Assembly: GCA_947471985.1 (NCBI GenBank)
Contig: CANIZL010000019.1
Location: 1 to 64,000 of the forward strand
Direction of reading: 5' to 3'
Length of the DNA stretch: 64,000 bases
Source of the DNA: Verrucomicrobiota bacterium
Lineage (GTDB): Bacteria > Verrucomicrobiota > Verrucomicrobiia > Limisphaerales > UBA9464
The notes beneath the pieces were generated by a model. It did not search any database. It was not told where the DNA came from and saw nothing but the letters and a program-made list of their open reading frames with translations. Positions 1 through 8,422 of the stretch are shown piece by piece. The position numbers and the translations under genes are program-made. The stretch's first letter is position 1. Each line of letters opens with the position of its first letter.

Positions 1-171
1 CATTTCAGCGATGGGGTAGTCCTGGGTTCGCGGGAGTTCGTGGATAAGCAGTTCATGCGGTACAGGGACCGCTTCAGCCCGAAGCGGAAGGATGGGGCCC
101 GCCCCATCCGAGGCGTCCCACTCCCCGGAATCAGCGTCCTACGCGACCTGCGCGTCGACGCCATCGGCTGA
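1..171 (+). CDS. IS200-like / REP-associated transposase, C-terminal end (partial)
   Basis: The reading frame is open from the first base of the window and stops with TGA at 169-171, giving the last 56 residues of a protein whose start lies outside. The visible part (GSREFVDKQF, then YRDRFSPKRKDGARP) resembles the C-terminal tail of Y1-type (IS200/REP-associated tyrosine) transposases that are common in verrucomicrobial genomes. The catalytic HUH motif and tyrosine are upstream and cannot be seen, so activity cannot be judged. Identification rests on this short tail and is by family resemblance only. Confidence 0.6.
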   Translation, partial: HFSDGVVLGSREFVDKQFMRYRDRFSPKRKDGARPIRGVPLPGISVLRDLRVDAIG

Positions 172-694
172 CGGCCCAAAGAACCGACCCCTCCACAAGC
201 CGAACCGGCGAAACTCCCGCGCCGGAAGGGGAGAATTTTGCCGATCTCCGGCGTAGTCGTGCCGCCCGGGGCCTCACGAAGATCAAAAGTGAGCTGAGCG
301 CCCGCCCAAACACCCATCCTGGTCCTATTCCACCGCCCAAAGTTCACGCCGCCGACCGCGGAATCGCCGGCGGAGGCCGCTGGGCAAGATACTGAGGCTG
401 GCTCCCTATCTGGCGATGAAAGCGAACCTGGCACGATCGCGAAGCTGGGCGAATAGGGAGGTTGGCACCATCTTCAGGGGGATCGAATGGGGAGCCTGGC
501 CCGATGATTTACGCAGTGAACTTGGCGCGTGATTCTGTGATACCGTCGCCTATCAACAGGGGAGAGCTTTTAAGGTGGGTAATCGCTCAAGGTTCGCGCT
601 CGGACCGGGCATTTTCACGGAAGGGTCCGAGGCACCACCGGGCCGCACCGACCGGGAAGCGACCCAGGGAATCCGCACGCCACCGGCGACGGCA
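172..694. other. Gene-free stretch
   Basis: About 520 bases between the transposase tail and the DUF1501 gene. Short open frames here have no recognisable protein signature and are overlapped by antisense frames. The only structure I see is the separated inverted repeat at 402-460. It may include the end of the mobile element, but no target-site duplication can be shown from one side. Confidence 0.5.
402..460. repeat. Separated 8-bp inverted repeat
   Basis: CTCCCTAT at 402-409 is answered by its exact complement ATAGGGAG at 453-460, with 43 bases between. It lies in the gene-free stretch downstream of the transposase tail. It could be the palindrome associated with a REP-type transposase, or chance. 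Confidence 0.3.
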
Positions 695-2104
695 CTAGGC
701 GAAAATTTCGGAAACCACCCGACCAGCCACATCCGTCAGACGAAAATCCCGACCGGCATGCCGGTAGGTCAACGCCTCGTGATCCATTCCCAACAGCGCC
801 AGCAAGGTCGCGTGCAGGTCATGAACATGGACCTTCTCGTCGACACAGTAGAAGCCGTAGTCGTCCGTGCGACCGTAGCTAAACCCCGCCTTCACCCCGC
901 CACCCGCCAGCCACATCGTGAAGGCATGAGGGTGATGGTCACGCCCATCCTTGCCTTGGAGCGTCGGCGTCCGGCCAAATTCACCGCCCCAAATCACCAA
1001 CGTCTCCTCCAGCAATCCGCGCGATTTCAAATCGCGCAGGAGGCCGGCGATCGGGCGATCCACCTCTGCCGCGATCCGGCCGTGATCCTTGGTAAGATCC
1101 TCGTGCTGGTCCCAATAGCCGTGCGTAACCTGGACAAACCGCACACCACGTTCGCTGAATCGACGGGCCAACAAACATTGGCGGGCAAAGGAGGAAGTGG
1201 CGGGTTGGTCCAGGCCGTAAAGTCGCTGGGTGGCCGCCGACTCACCCTTCAAGTCGAGGATTTCCGGGGCCTCCGTTTGCATCCGAAACGCCAGCTCGAA
1301 AGACTCAATGCGGGCCTCCAAAGCCGGATCCACGCCCGCCTGCGCCAGGTGTTCACGATTCATTTCACCCAGCAGATCAAGCTGGGCTCGTTGTCGGCCC
1401 GGATTACCTCCGGGATCCTGCAGATATTGAATCGTCGCCTTTTCCACCGGCATCCCGCCGCCCAGCGGCGTCCCTTGATGCACCGCCGGCAGGAAAGCAC
1501 TCGACCAATTACCCACACCCCCGTGGCCCAGGGTGGGATTGATGGTAATGAAGCTCGGCAGATTCTGGTTCTCGGTGCCGAGTCCGTAGGAAATCCAGGC
1601 ACCCATGCTCGGGCGGACAAACGTATCCGACCCAGTATGCAGCTTCAACAAGGCACCCCCGTGGGCCTCGTTGGTGCCGTGAATGGATTTGAGCAAGCAA
1701 AGATCATCCGCGCACGCCCCCACCAGCGGAAACAGATCGCTCACCATCGCGCCACACTGACCGTAAGGCCGAAATTCCCACGGCGACCGGCGCAGATTGG
1801 CCGTCTTGGCAAACTGGATGCGGGGCTTCTCAAAGGGCAACGGCTGGCCGGAATCGCGAATCAGGAGCGGCTTGTAGTCAAACGTATCGACGTGCGACGG
1901 CCCCCCGTGCATGAAGAGAAAAATCACGCGCTTGGCGCGGGGTGCGAAGCGGGGCGGTCGGCTCGCCAGGGGATTCACCAAACCGGCACCGTGTGTTCGC
2001 TCCAGGGACGTCAGGAGACCCATCAGCGCCAGCTGGCCAAAGCCAGCTCCACACTGGCGGAGCATCTGCCGGCGATTCAGAGGTGCGGGCAACGAATGGG
2101 GCAT
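695..2104 (-). CDS. DUF1501 family secreted protein
   Basis: A 469-residue protein of the DUF1501 family, which is distantly related to sulfatases/alkaline phosphatases and is abundant in planctomycetes and verrucomicrobia. The N-terminus has a twin-arginine motif (NRRQMLRQ, residues 10-17) followed by a hydrophobic stretch, so it is probably exported folded by Tat. The family signature FMHGGPSHVDTFD follows the signal region, and a second signature, WGGEFGRTP, then DHHPHAFTMW, is near the C-terminus. The PSD1 gene lies 139 bases upstream on the same strand, the usual pairing. Its exact reaction is not established; the pair is thought to act in degradation of complex polysaccharides outside the cytoplasm. 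Confidence 0.9.
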   Translation of the reverse strand: MPHSLPAPLNRRQMLRQCGAGFGQLALMGLLTSLERTHGAGLVNPLASRPPRFAPRAKRVIFLFMHGGPSHVDTFDYKPLLIRDSGQPLPFEKPRIQFAKTANLRRSPWEFRPYGQCGAMVSDLFPLVGACADDLCLLKSIHGTNEAHGGALLKLHTGSDTFVRPSMGAWISYGLGTENQNLPSFITINPTLGHGGVGNWSSAFLPAVHQGTPLGGGMPVEKATIQYLQDPGGNPGRQRAQLDLLGEMNREHLAQAGVDPALEARIESFELAFRMQTEAPEILDLKGESAATQRLYGLDQPATSSFARQCLLARRFSERGVRFVQVTHGYWDQHEDLTKDHGRIAAEVDRPIAGLLRDLKSRGLLEETLVIWGGEFGRTPTLQGKDGRDHHPHAFTMWLAGGGVKAGFSYGRTDDYGFYCVDEKVHVHDLHATLLALLGMDHEALTYRHAGRDFRLTDVAGRVVSEIFA

Positions 2105-2243
2105 ACAAAAAACTTCCGCGCTGAATGTCTACCGCAACAGCGATGGGCGGTACTCTTTTTCTTGGGCAAAAGATCGGTCCAAGAACCGACCCGGATGGGC
2201 GGAAGCGATTTCTCGCGCCCGGATGACCCCATCGATTGCACGG

Positions 2244-5200
2244 CTAATCGCGGTAAACAAACTCGTTCGCCGCCAGGAGCGTCTGACACAACGCCGCATA
2301 GCGCGGTAGCAGATCGCCGCCTCCAGCCACTCCCGCGGCACCCGCCGGTCCATCCGCGACCTCCAGGAATCTCCGGGCCCGCGCCGTCTCGGACTCCGTG
2401 GGCACACGATTCAACGTCGCCTGATAAGCCCATTCAATTCGCGCCGACGCATCCTTCGGCGCCAACTTCAATAGATTCTCGGCCAAAGCCTCGGCGCTCG
2501 CTTTTACCAACGGGCTGTTGAGAAAAAACAGCGCCTGATGCGAAACGACCGTCGGCACCCGCTTCGCAACCCCCACGCTCGGATTGGCAAAATCAAAGAT
2601 GGAGAAAACGTCGTAAACCAGGTCCCGCACAATCGGCAGATAGACCGACCGGCGAACCGATCGCGCCGCGTCCTCGGTGTGCGGCGTATATTCATCGTTC
2701 TTCCACGACACCAGGGATCCGCCCGGCAGCGGGTCCAGTCGACCCGACACCGCCAACAAGGCATCGCGAATCATCTCCGCCTCCAACCGTTGCCGAGGAA
2801 AATGGGACAGCCACCGGTTCTCCGGATCCACCGTTTCCGCCGCGCCGGAATTCACCGAGCCCTGCTGCCAAGTCGCCGAGGTCAGGATCAGCCGGTGCAA
2901 CGCCTTCAGGCTCCAGCCATTCGACACGAACTCCCGCGCCAGCCAATCGAGCAACTCCGGATGGCTGGGAACGTCACCCCGCACGCCGAAATTGTCGGGT
3001 GTCCGCATGAGTCCTTCGCCGAAATGAGCCTGCCAGACGCGATTCACAATGACGCGCGGTGTGAGGGGATTCTCCGGATGCACGAGCCAGCGTGCCAGTT
3101 CCAATCGCCCACTCCGCTCCGGCGGCAGCGCGGTCCGCACGCCGGGTGGGACTGCGTGCAAAAATCCCCGGGGAACCGGATCGCGCGCCAGGTTCAAATG
3201 ACTGCCGCGAAGATGTACCGGGAGATCCACCACCGTGGCTTCATCCACCGCCAGCGCATACGCGGCCGGGGGCGGAGCGGCCGCTTTCAACTGATCGCGC
3301 TCGGCCTCCAAGGCACCAATCGCTGCCCGGGTTGCCGCGGGATAAGCGGACCGCGAATCCGTCGGCAAGGCCAGCAAGCCACCCGGCTGGCGCAGGGTAT
3401 CGCGCACTTCCACGCCGGCCACGGCCCCGCGCTCCGCTTCCGACAAATCATTAAATTCCCACCGCGCCACCGCACCCGCGCCATCCACCTGATCCGGCTG
3501 GGTAAAGTGCGCCAGCACTTCCGCCGCCGACAATGCCCGATCATAAACCCGCGCTTCATCCAACCCACCGCGGAACGAGAGATACCCATCCTGGCGTCGT
3601 CCCAGCGTGAGTGACTTGGTGCCTGGCACCCGCGCGCGTTGAATCACCAAACTTCCGGCGGTCTGGCCGTCCACAAAGAGCCGCAGCGTGCCGCCGTCAT
3701 ACGTGAACGCGAGGTGATGCCATTGGTTGGTCTTCAGTTCCGGACCGTCGCTCCACAGGGCAAAAACATTCTCCTTACCCCCGCCAATGTTCAGGTACGC
3801 GCCCGGCCGGCGCCGATCCAGCATCAGCGCGTAATGCCCTTCCACCCATTCGTTGCCGTTCTTGTTCAGCAACCAACGACGCGCATCGCCGGCGGCGGGA
3901 AACTCCGTCGCCCGCACCCAGGCCTCGACCGTCAAGTGCGCCGGATCCAGCGCCGGCGATGTGGCAAGATCCAAGTGATTGGAACCGGTCGCCACAAACG
4001 CCGCACCCACCCGGCCGGGAGCCAGCGCCACCGCGGTGGTATTCGTGGGGGCCGCCAGGGCATCCGTCAGTGCAACAGCCGGATCCTTCGCTGCCACCAG
4101 TCGATGCAGCGTCCGGCTCAGCGCGTTCGTTCCCGGATCCAGAGCCAATCCCGCCACGACCTGAGCCAGCACGTTCGTATCAACGTCCGCGACCGCGCCA
4201 TCGGCTGAACGCGGGCCGGCTGCCGCGACCAGTGCCCGGCCCAGCTGGCGTTGACGTTCGACGAGCCATTCTTGATCTGCCTGCCGGATCGCCGCCAGCA
4301 CGGCGTTGGTTTTCGCGGCGATTACCCGATCGCTCGCCGCAATCGCCGCCAGTTCCTCCGCCGTGGCCACCCGCCGTTCATTGAACTTCGAAACGAAGGA
4401 GAGGTTCTCCATTGTGCGGGTGCTCTTAAAAATCCCGGCCATCGCGTAGTAATCCCGCGCCGGAATGGGATCGAACTTGTGATCGTGACACCGCGCACAA
4501 CCCACTGTGAGCCCCAAAAAGGCACGACTGACGACATCAATCTGTTCATCCACGATGTCCATCACCAGCTTCGGCTTGTCCTGTTCGGCCAGCATTTTCG
4601 GGCCGAGCACGAGGAATCCTGTGGCCGTCCAACGATCCAGCACCGTCCGCGCCGGCACGCCATTCGTGGGCTGCAGATCGCCGGCGAGCTGATCCAACAC
4701 GAATTGATCAAACGGCAAATCCGCATTGGCGGCGCGGATCACCCAGTCGCGATAGCGCCAGGCATTGGCCATCACCTTATTCTCGTCCTGCCCATTGGTG
4801 TCGGCATAGCGGGCGACATCCAGCCACCAGCGCGCCCAGCGTTCGCCATAGTGAGGCGACGCCTGCAGTCGATCGACCAGACGCTCGAACGCATCGGGCG
4901 CCGGATCGGCAACGAACGCAGCCACCTCCGCCGGTGTGGGTGGCAGCCCCAGGAGATCGTAACTGGCGCGACGAATGAGCATCCGCCGCTCCGCCGGCGC
5001 GGACGGGGTCAGGTGATGTGCGGCCAAGCCGGCGTGGATAAAACGATCAATGGGATGCCGCACTGGATCCGGCCTCAGGCGGGCATCGGCCGGCGGGTTG
5101 CCCGCGTGCAAAGGTTGAAAGGCCCAATGCGGGGGACGGACGGCGGGCGTGGTCGACGGCGCCGTGCCGGTCGACGCGGAGTTGGTCGACGGGGCTGGAA

Positions 5201-5588
5201 AGACCGCGCCCTGCAATACCCACGCTTCCAGGTCCGCGATGGCGCGATCCGGCAGCTTTTGTTTGGGCGGCATCTGGCGATCCGGATTGTGATATCGGAC
5301 CGCATCGATCAGCCGGCTCTTGTCCGGTACCCCGGCCATCACGACGGGGCCGGAATCGCCCCCTGCCCTCACCATGGCCTCGCTGTCGAGACGCAGTCCG
5401 CCCTTGAGTTTCGCGCTCCCGGCGCTGTGGCACTCGTAGCAATGCTCGCTCAGGATCGGCCGCACGCGCTGTTCAAAAAAGCGCTCGGCAACGGCGTCGG
5501 CAGCCTGTGCCGTCCGTCCCGCCAGGATCGCCATCCCGAGGAAGGCGATCCGGATCATTGCCGGCAGGAGGCGAAAAGGCACTGGCAT
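2244..5588 (-). CDS. PSD1 / DUF1549-DUF1553 protein with cytochrome and LamG-like domains
   Basis: A 1114-residue secreted protein. A hydrophobic signal peptide (residues 10-30) is followed by a planctomycete cytochrome-c domain with one heme site CYECH (C50, C53, H54). Next come DUF1549 (about 175-390), a concanavalin/LamG-like insertion (about 525-700, with TVEAWVRATEF and WHHLAFTYDGG) and DUF1553 (about 830-1090, with NPLTPRVIVNRVWQ and HPELLDWLA). This order is typical of the family. It lies upstream of the DUF1501 gene and is probably co-transcribed with it. Families of this type are associated with sugar-polymer breakdown and electron transfer in the periplasm; the substrate is unknown. 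A start at residue 11 (ATG at 5558) is also possible. Confidence 0.92.
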   Translation of the reverse strand: MPVPFRLLPAMIRIAFLGMAILAGRTAQAADAVAERFFEQRVRPILSEHCYECHSAGSAKLKGGLRLDSEAMVRAGGDSGPVVMAGVPDKSRLIDAVRYHNPDRQMPPKQKLPDRAIADLEAWVLQGAVFPAPSTNSASTGTAPSTTPAVRPPHWAFQPLHAGNPPADARLRPDPVRHPIDRFIHAGLAAHHLTPSAPAERRMLIRRASYDLLGLPPTPAEVAAFVADPAPDAFERLVDRLQASPHYGERWARWWLDVARYADTNGQDENKVMANAWRYRDWVIRAANADLPFDQFVLDQLAGDLQPTNGVPARTVLDRWTATGFLVLGPKMLAEQDKPKLVMDIVDEQIDVVSRAFLGLTVGCARCHDHKFDPIPARDYYAMAGIFKSTRTMENLSFVSKFNERRVATAEELAAIAASDRVIAAKTNAVLAAIRQADQEWLVERQRQLGRALVAAAGPRSADGAVADVDTNVLAQVVAGLALDPGTNALSRTLHRLVAAKDPAVALTDALAAPTNTTAVALAPGRVGAAFVATGSNHLDLATSPALDPAHLTVEAWVRATEFPAAGDARRWLLNKNGNEWVEGHYALMLDRRRPGAYLNIGGGKENVFALWSDGPELKTNQWHHLAFTYDGGTLRLFVDGQTAGSLVIQRARVPGTKSLTLGRRQDGYLSFRGGLDEARVYDRALSAAEVLAHFTQPDQVDGAGAVARWEFNDLSEAERGAVAGVEVRDTLRQPGGLLALPTDSRSAYPAATRAAIGALEAERDQLKAAAPPPAAYALAVDEATVVDLPVHLRGSHLNLARDPVPRGFLHAVPPGVRTALPPERSGRLELARWLVHPENPLTPRVIVNRVWQAHFGEGLMRTPDNFGVRGDVPSHPELLDWLAREFVSNGWSLKALHRLILTSATWQQGSVNSGAAETVDPENRWLSHFPRQRLEAEMIRDALLAVSGRLDPLPGGSLVSWKNDEYTPHTEDAARSVRRSVYLPIVRDLVYDVFSIFDFANPSVGVAKRVPTVVSHQALFFLNSPLVKASAEALAENLLKLAPKDASARIEWAYQATLNRVPTESETARARRFLEVADGPAGAAGVAGGGDLLPRYAALCQTLLAANEFVYRD

Positions 5589-5707
5589 GGGCGCGAAGAA
5601 TCCTCAGCGAAGGGCCGCAGTGCCAAGTATTCTTCAAAAGTTGGGGCGATCACTCGCGCTTCAGTTGCCGGAACGAGGCGGAGTTCCTAATCTTCGGTCC
5701 TCACCTT

Positions 5708-6487
5708 ATGGATTCATCGATCCCTCCCGCCGCCGTGAATCGGCGCACGTTCGTTCGGGCCTCCGGTGCCGCGGCCGCTTTGGCCGGCGCCGCCGGCTTC
5801 ACGTTGGGCACTCCCGTCGCCCAGGCCGCCCGCCCCGCCTTGAAGGGCAAAAACAAGGTCATTCTATTTCAGGGCGACTCGATCACCGACGCCGGCTGGA
5901 GTCGCGAAAAGGGCGCCCAGGCCAACACCCAGGCCGCCATGGGCAATGGCTACGCGTGGCTGGCGGCCGCGGAATTGCTGGTCGACCGGCCCAACGACGG
6001 CCTGAAGATTTTCAATCGCGGCATCAGTGGTCACAAGGTGTTCCAGTTGGCCGAGCGCTGGCAGAAGGACTGCCTGGACATCAAACCGGATGTCCTGAGC
6101 ATCCTGATCGGGGTCAACGATTTTTGGCATACCCTGAGCGGCGGATACAAGGGCACGGTGGCGACCTATGAGAAGGATTTCCACGCGCTCATCGAGCGGA
6201 CGCTCCGGGCCCTGCCTCAGGTGAAGCTCGTTATTTGCGAGCCCTTCGTGCTGAAATGTGGGGCGGTGAACGATTCGTGGTTCCCCGAGTTTGATCGCTA
6301 TCGCAAGGCCGCTCGTGGAGTCGCCACCACCTACCGTACCCACTGGGTGCCCTTCCAATCGATGTTCGATCAAGCCCTCCAGTATGCCCCGCCGGCGCAT
6401 TGGGCGGGTGACGGGGTCCATCCTTCGGCCGCCGGTGCGTCACTCATGGCGCATAATTGGCTTAAAGTGGTAAACGGACTCGCCTGA
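5708..6487 (+). CDS. SGNH/GDSL-family hydrolase (lipase/esterase), Tat-exported
   Basis: A 259-residue esterase of the SGNH superfamily. I start it at ATG 5708 because this gives an N-terminus with a twin-arginine motif (NRRTFVRA) and a long alanine-rich hydrophobic region; the open frame extends further upstream without similarity. Block I GDSITDAG carries the nucleophile serine, GVNDFWH is block III with the oxyanion asparagine, and DGVHPSAAG near the C-terminus supplies the Asp-His pair. Such enzymes in this phylum often deacetylate sugars. It is divergent from the PSD1 gene (120-base gap) and convergent with the TrpF-like gene. Confidence 0.9.
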   Translation: MDSSIPPAAVNRRTFVRASGAAAALAGAAGFTLGTPVAQAARPALKGKNKVILFQGDSITDAGWSREKGAQANTQAAMGNGYAWLAAAELLVDRPNDGLKIFNRGISGHKVFQLAERWQKDCLDIKPDVLSILIGVNDFWHTLSGGYKGTVATYEKDFHALIERTLRALPQVKLVICEPFVLKCGAVNDSWFPEFDRYRKAARGVATTYRTHWVPFQSMFDQALQYAPPAHWAGDGVHPSAAGASLMAHNWLKVVNGLA

Positions 6488-6515
6488 GGCCGGCGGCGGG
6501 CGCCGGGGCGCGGAG

Positions 6516-7214
6516 CTACTTCAGGTCCGCGAACCCCCGGCGCGCTTCGGCCACGAACCGACGGACCAGGTGCTCGTCCTTGCGGCCATTCGGGCCTTCC
6601 ACCCCGGTGTGAGTGTCCACCCCGGCCGGACGCACACGCTGGATGGCGGCGTACACATTGTCCGGACGGAGTCCCCCGGCCAGGATGACCGGCTTCTGAG
6701 AAAGCTTCACCAGGCGGCTGCTAATGGCCCAATCGTGCGTCTTCCCTGTAGCCCCGGACGCCCCGGTGCGCGGATCGAAGGTGTCGGTGATAAACGCATC
6801 CACCATGGGCTCCAAGGTCCGCACGAGGCCCTCCAGGTCCGACATATTGCCGTTGCGCACCACCAGGCTCTTAATGATGAACAAGCCGGGATCCAAGGCG
6901 CGCAGTCGTCGGGCCTCGGCCGGCGCCAAATTCCCGTGCAGTTGAACATGGCGGGCGCCGAGGTAACGGCAGAATGCCAAAATCGTTTCCGCCTGTTCAA
7001 GGTACGTGATCAAAACTCCGGGACACGTCTCCGGAAGCTGTCGAATGATCTCACCCGCGGCCGCCTCCGACAAATCCTCGGCGTGAACGGTCAGCTGCAA
7101 CGGAAATCCCAAGTGAGTCGCTCCGAGCCGCACCAGCAGCTCCGCTTCCGCCAAATCGATCACCCCGGCGATTTGAATGGCCGGTGACGGCAAGGCGGCA
7201 GGTTGAGCATTCAT
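6516..7214 (-). CDS. Phosphoribosylanthranilate isomerase (TrpF)-like protein, catalytic Cys absent
   Basis: A 232-residue TIM-barrel protein matching the TrpF family over its length: ARHVQLHG in the middle, the aspartate loop FITDTFD followed by GATG and HDW, and the C-terminal phosphate-binding pattern ILAGGLRPDNV and GVEGPNGRKD. In TrpF the first strand carries K-I-C-G with the general-base cysteine; here it reads Q-I-A-G (residues 14-17), so the cysteine is an alanine. The other family landmarks are kept. It may be an isomerase using another residue, or a paralogue with a different sugar-phosphate substrate. No other trp gene is adjacent, so a role in tryptophan synthesis is uncertain. 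Confidence 0.75.
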   Translation of the reverse strand: MNAQPAALPSPAIQIAGVIDLAEAELLVRLGATHLGFPLQLTVHAEDLSEAAAGEIIRQLPETCPGVLITYLEQAETILAFCRYLGARHVQLHGNLAPAEARRLRALDPGLFIIKSLVVRNGNMSDLEGLVRTLEPMVDAFITDTFDPRTGASGATGKTHDWAISSRLVKLSQKPVILAGGLRPDNVYAAIQRVRPAGVDTHTGVEGPNGRKDEHLVRRFVAEARRGFADLK

Positions 7215-7409
7215 ACCCCAACCTTAACGGAAGCGCCTCCGCTTGCCCAATTTCCCCAATCAGTCCTGGGATGACCCCGGTCGGGCCCGCAAAAACTTCC
7301 GCCCCGTCGGCGGCTGTGGCATCCTGTTCAGCCAACGGCTCACCATGTCCGAACCACGCCTGCCTTGGATCACCGGCCATCGAGGGATTGATCCCTCCGG
7401 TCCCCGCTC

Positions 7410-8315
7410 ATGCCCGCAGCGTTGATCATCGTCAACCCCGCCGCCCGCGCCGGCCGTCCGCTTCCCAAAATCGTGGCGGCCGCGGCGGAAGCACTGCGAC
7501 ACCGGGGATTCGCCACCGAGATCCGCACCACGGAAAACGCCGGACACGCCACCCGCCTCGCTGCACGGGCCCGCGTCGACCTGGTGGTTGCCGCTGGGGG
7601 CGACGGAACCGTCAATGAAGTGGTCTCCGGTTTACTGAAGAACCCGCAGGGCACCGCCACCCTGGCGATCCTGCCCACCGGAACCGGCAACGATGTGGCC
7701 CGCCTGCTCGGCGTCCGCGCCCTCCCGGTGGCCCTCGCTGCTTTGGCCGGGAACGCCGTGACGTCTTGGGACGTCATTGAAATCTCCTGTCGAAACGACA
7801 ACGCGCCGGTGTGCCGGCATGCCCTGCTGTTTGCGGGTGCGGGATTTGTCGGAGACGTGATCCGGCAGACCACTCCGCGAGTGAAGGCCTGGTGTGGTCC
7901 GACACTTTCCTACGCGGTGGGATTCTTTCGGGCGCTGGCGCGGTATCGATCCTGCCACCTCCGGGTGCGTGGCCCGGGACTGACGTACGACGGCCCCCTG
8001 CTCGCCGCCCTCGCCGCCAATGCACCACACGCGGGGGGCGGCGGCATGCGACTTGGGCCCGGAGCCCGGATGGATGACGGCGCCTTTGACGTGAGCCTGA
8101 TCGGCAGCGTGACCCGCGGAGAAGTGGCCCGTCAGTTCGTGCGCCTCACACGGGGCACACACATCCATCACCGGGCGGTGAACTATTTTCCATCCGCGTG
8201 GTTGGAGATCGACGCCGCACAACCCCTCGACGTGGTGGCGGACGGCGAATTGATCGGCCAGACCCCCGCCCGCTTCGACCTGCGTCCCGGCGCCCTTCGA
8301 TTGTATCGCGCCTGA
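7410..8315 (+). CDS. Diacylglycerol/lipid kinase family protein (YegS/DgkB-like)
   Basis: A 301-residue member of the diacylglycerol-kinase catalytic-domain superfamily, which phosphorylates lipid hydroxyls with ATP. The N-terminus has IIVNPAA, then the nucleotide-binding signature GGDGTVNEV (about residues 65-73) and PTGTGNDVARLLG (about 90-102). The C-terminal half has the lid-domain features of the family (GGGMRLGPGA, DGAFDVSLI, VVADGEL). The length is normal for the family. It is divergent from the TrpF-like gene with a 195-base gap. The lipid substrate cannot be told from sequence; DgkB-type recycling of diacylglycerol is one option. Confidence 0.88.
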   Translation: MPAALIIVNPAARAGRPLPKIVAAAAEALRHRGFATEIRTTENAGHATRLAARARVDLVVAAGGDGTVNEVVSGLLKNPQGTATLAILPTGTGNDVARLLGVRALPVALAALAGNAVTSWDVIEISCRNDNAPVCRHALLFAGAGFVGDVIRQTTPRVKAWCGPTLSYAVGFFRALARYRSCHLRVRGPGLTYDGPLLAALAANAPHAGGGGMRLGPGARMDDGAFDVSLIGSVTRGEVARQFVRLTRGTHIHHRAVNYFPSAWLEIDAAQPLDVVADGELIGQTPARFDLRPGALRLYRA

Positions 8316-8363
8316 ACAGCACGCCGACCGTGGGGCATGTCTCCCGCGGTATCACTCCCGGCC

Positions 8364-8404
8364 AAAAATGAAATGCCCCGGACGCGAAGCACGCGCCCGG
8401 GGCA
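8364..8404 (-). terminator. Rho-independent terminator of the large repeat-protein gene
   Basis: On the minus strand, 18 bases past the stop at 8423, TGCCCCGG pairs with CCGGGGCA (8397-8404 with 8374-8381), continued by an inner CGCG/CGCG stem with a 5-base loop. It is followed by a T-rich stretch (TTTCATTTTT). Confidence 0.75.
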
Positions 8405-8422
8405 GGCACCACGGGAAACGAC

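Noticed and set aside
462-698. 78-codon open frame in the gene-free left region
   Set aside because: No signature, overlaps the other spurious plus frame, and ends with arginine-rich shadow-like sequence.
575-2521. 648-codon open frame on the plus strand
   Set aside because: It lies antisense to the DUF1501 gene and part of the PSD1 gene, has no family signature, and is rich in Arg, Gln and Pro as expected for a shadow frame in GC-rich DNA.
7345-7425. 26-codon open frame before the lipid-kinase gene
   Set aside because: It overlaps the kinase start, has no similarity, and composition does not favour coding; an upstream leader peptide cannot be supported.
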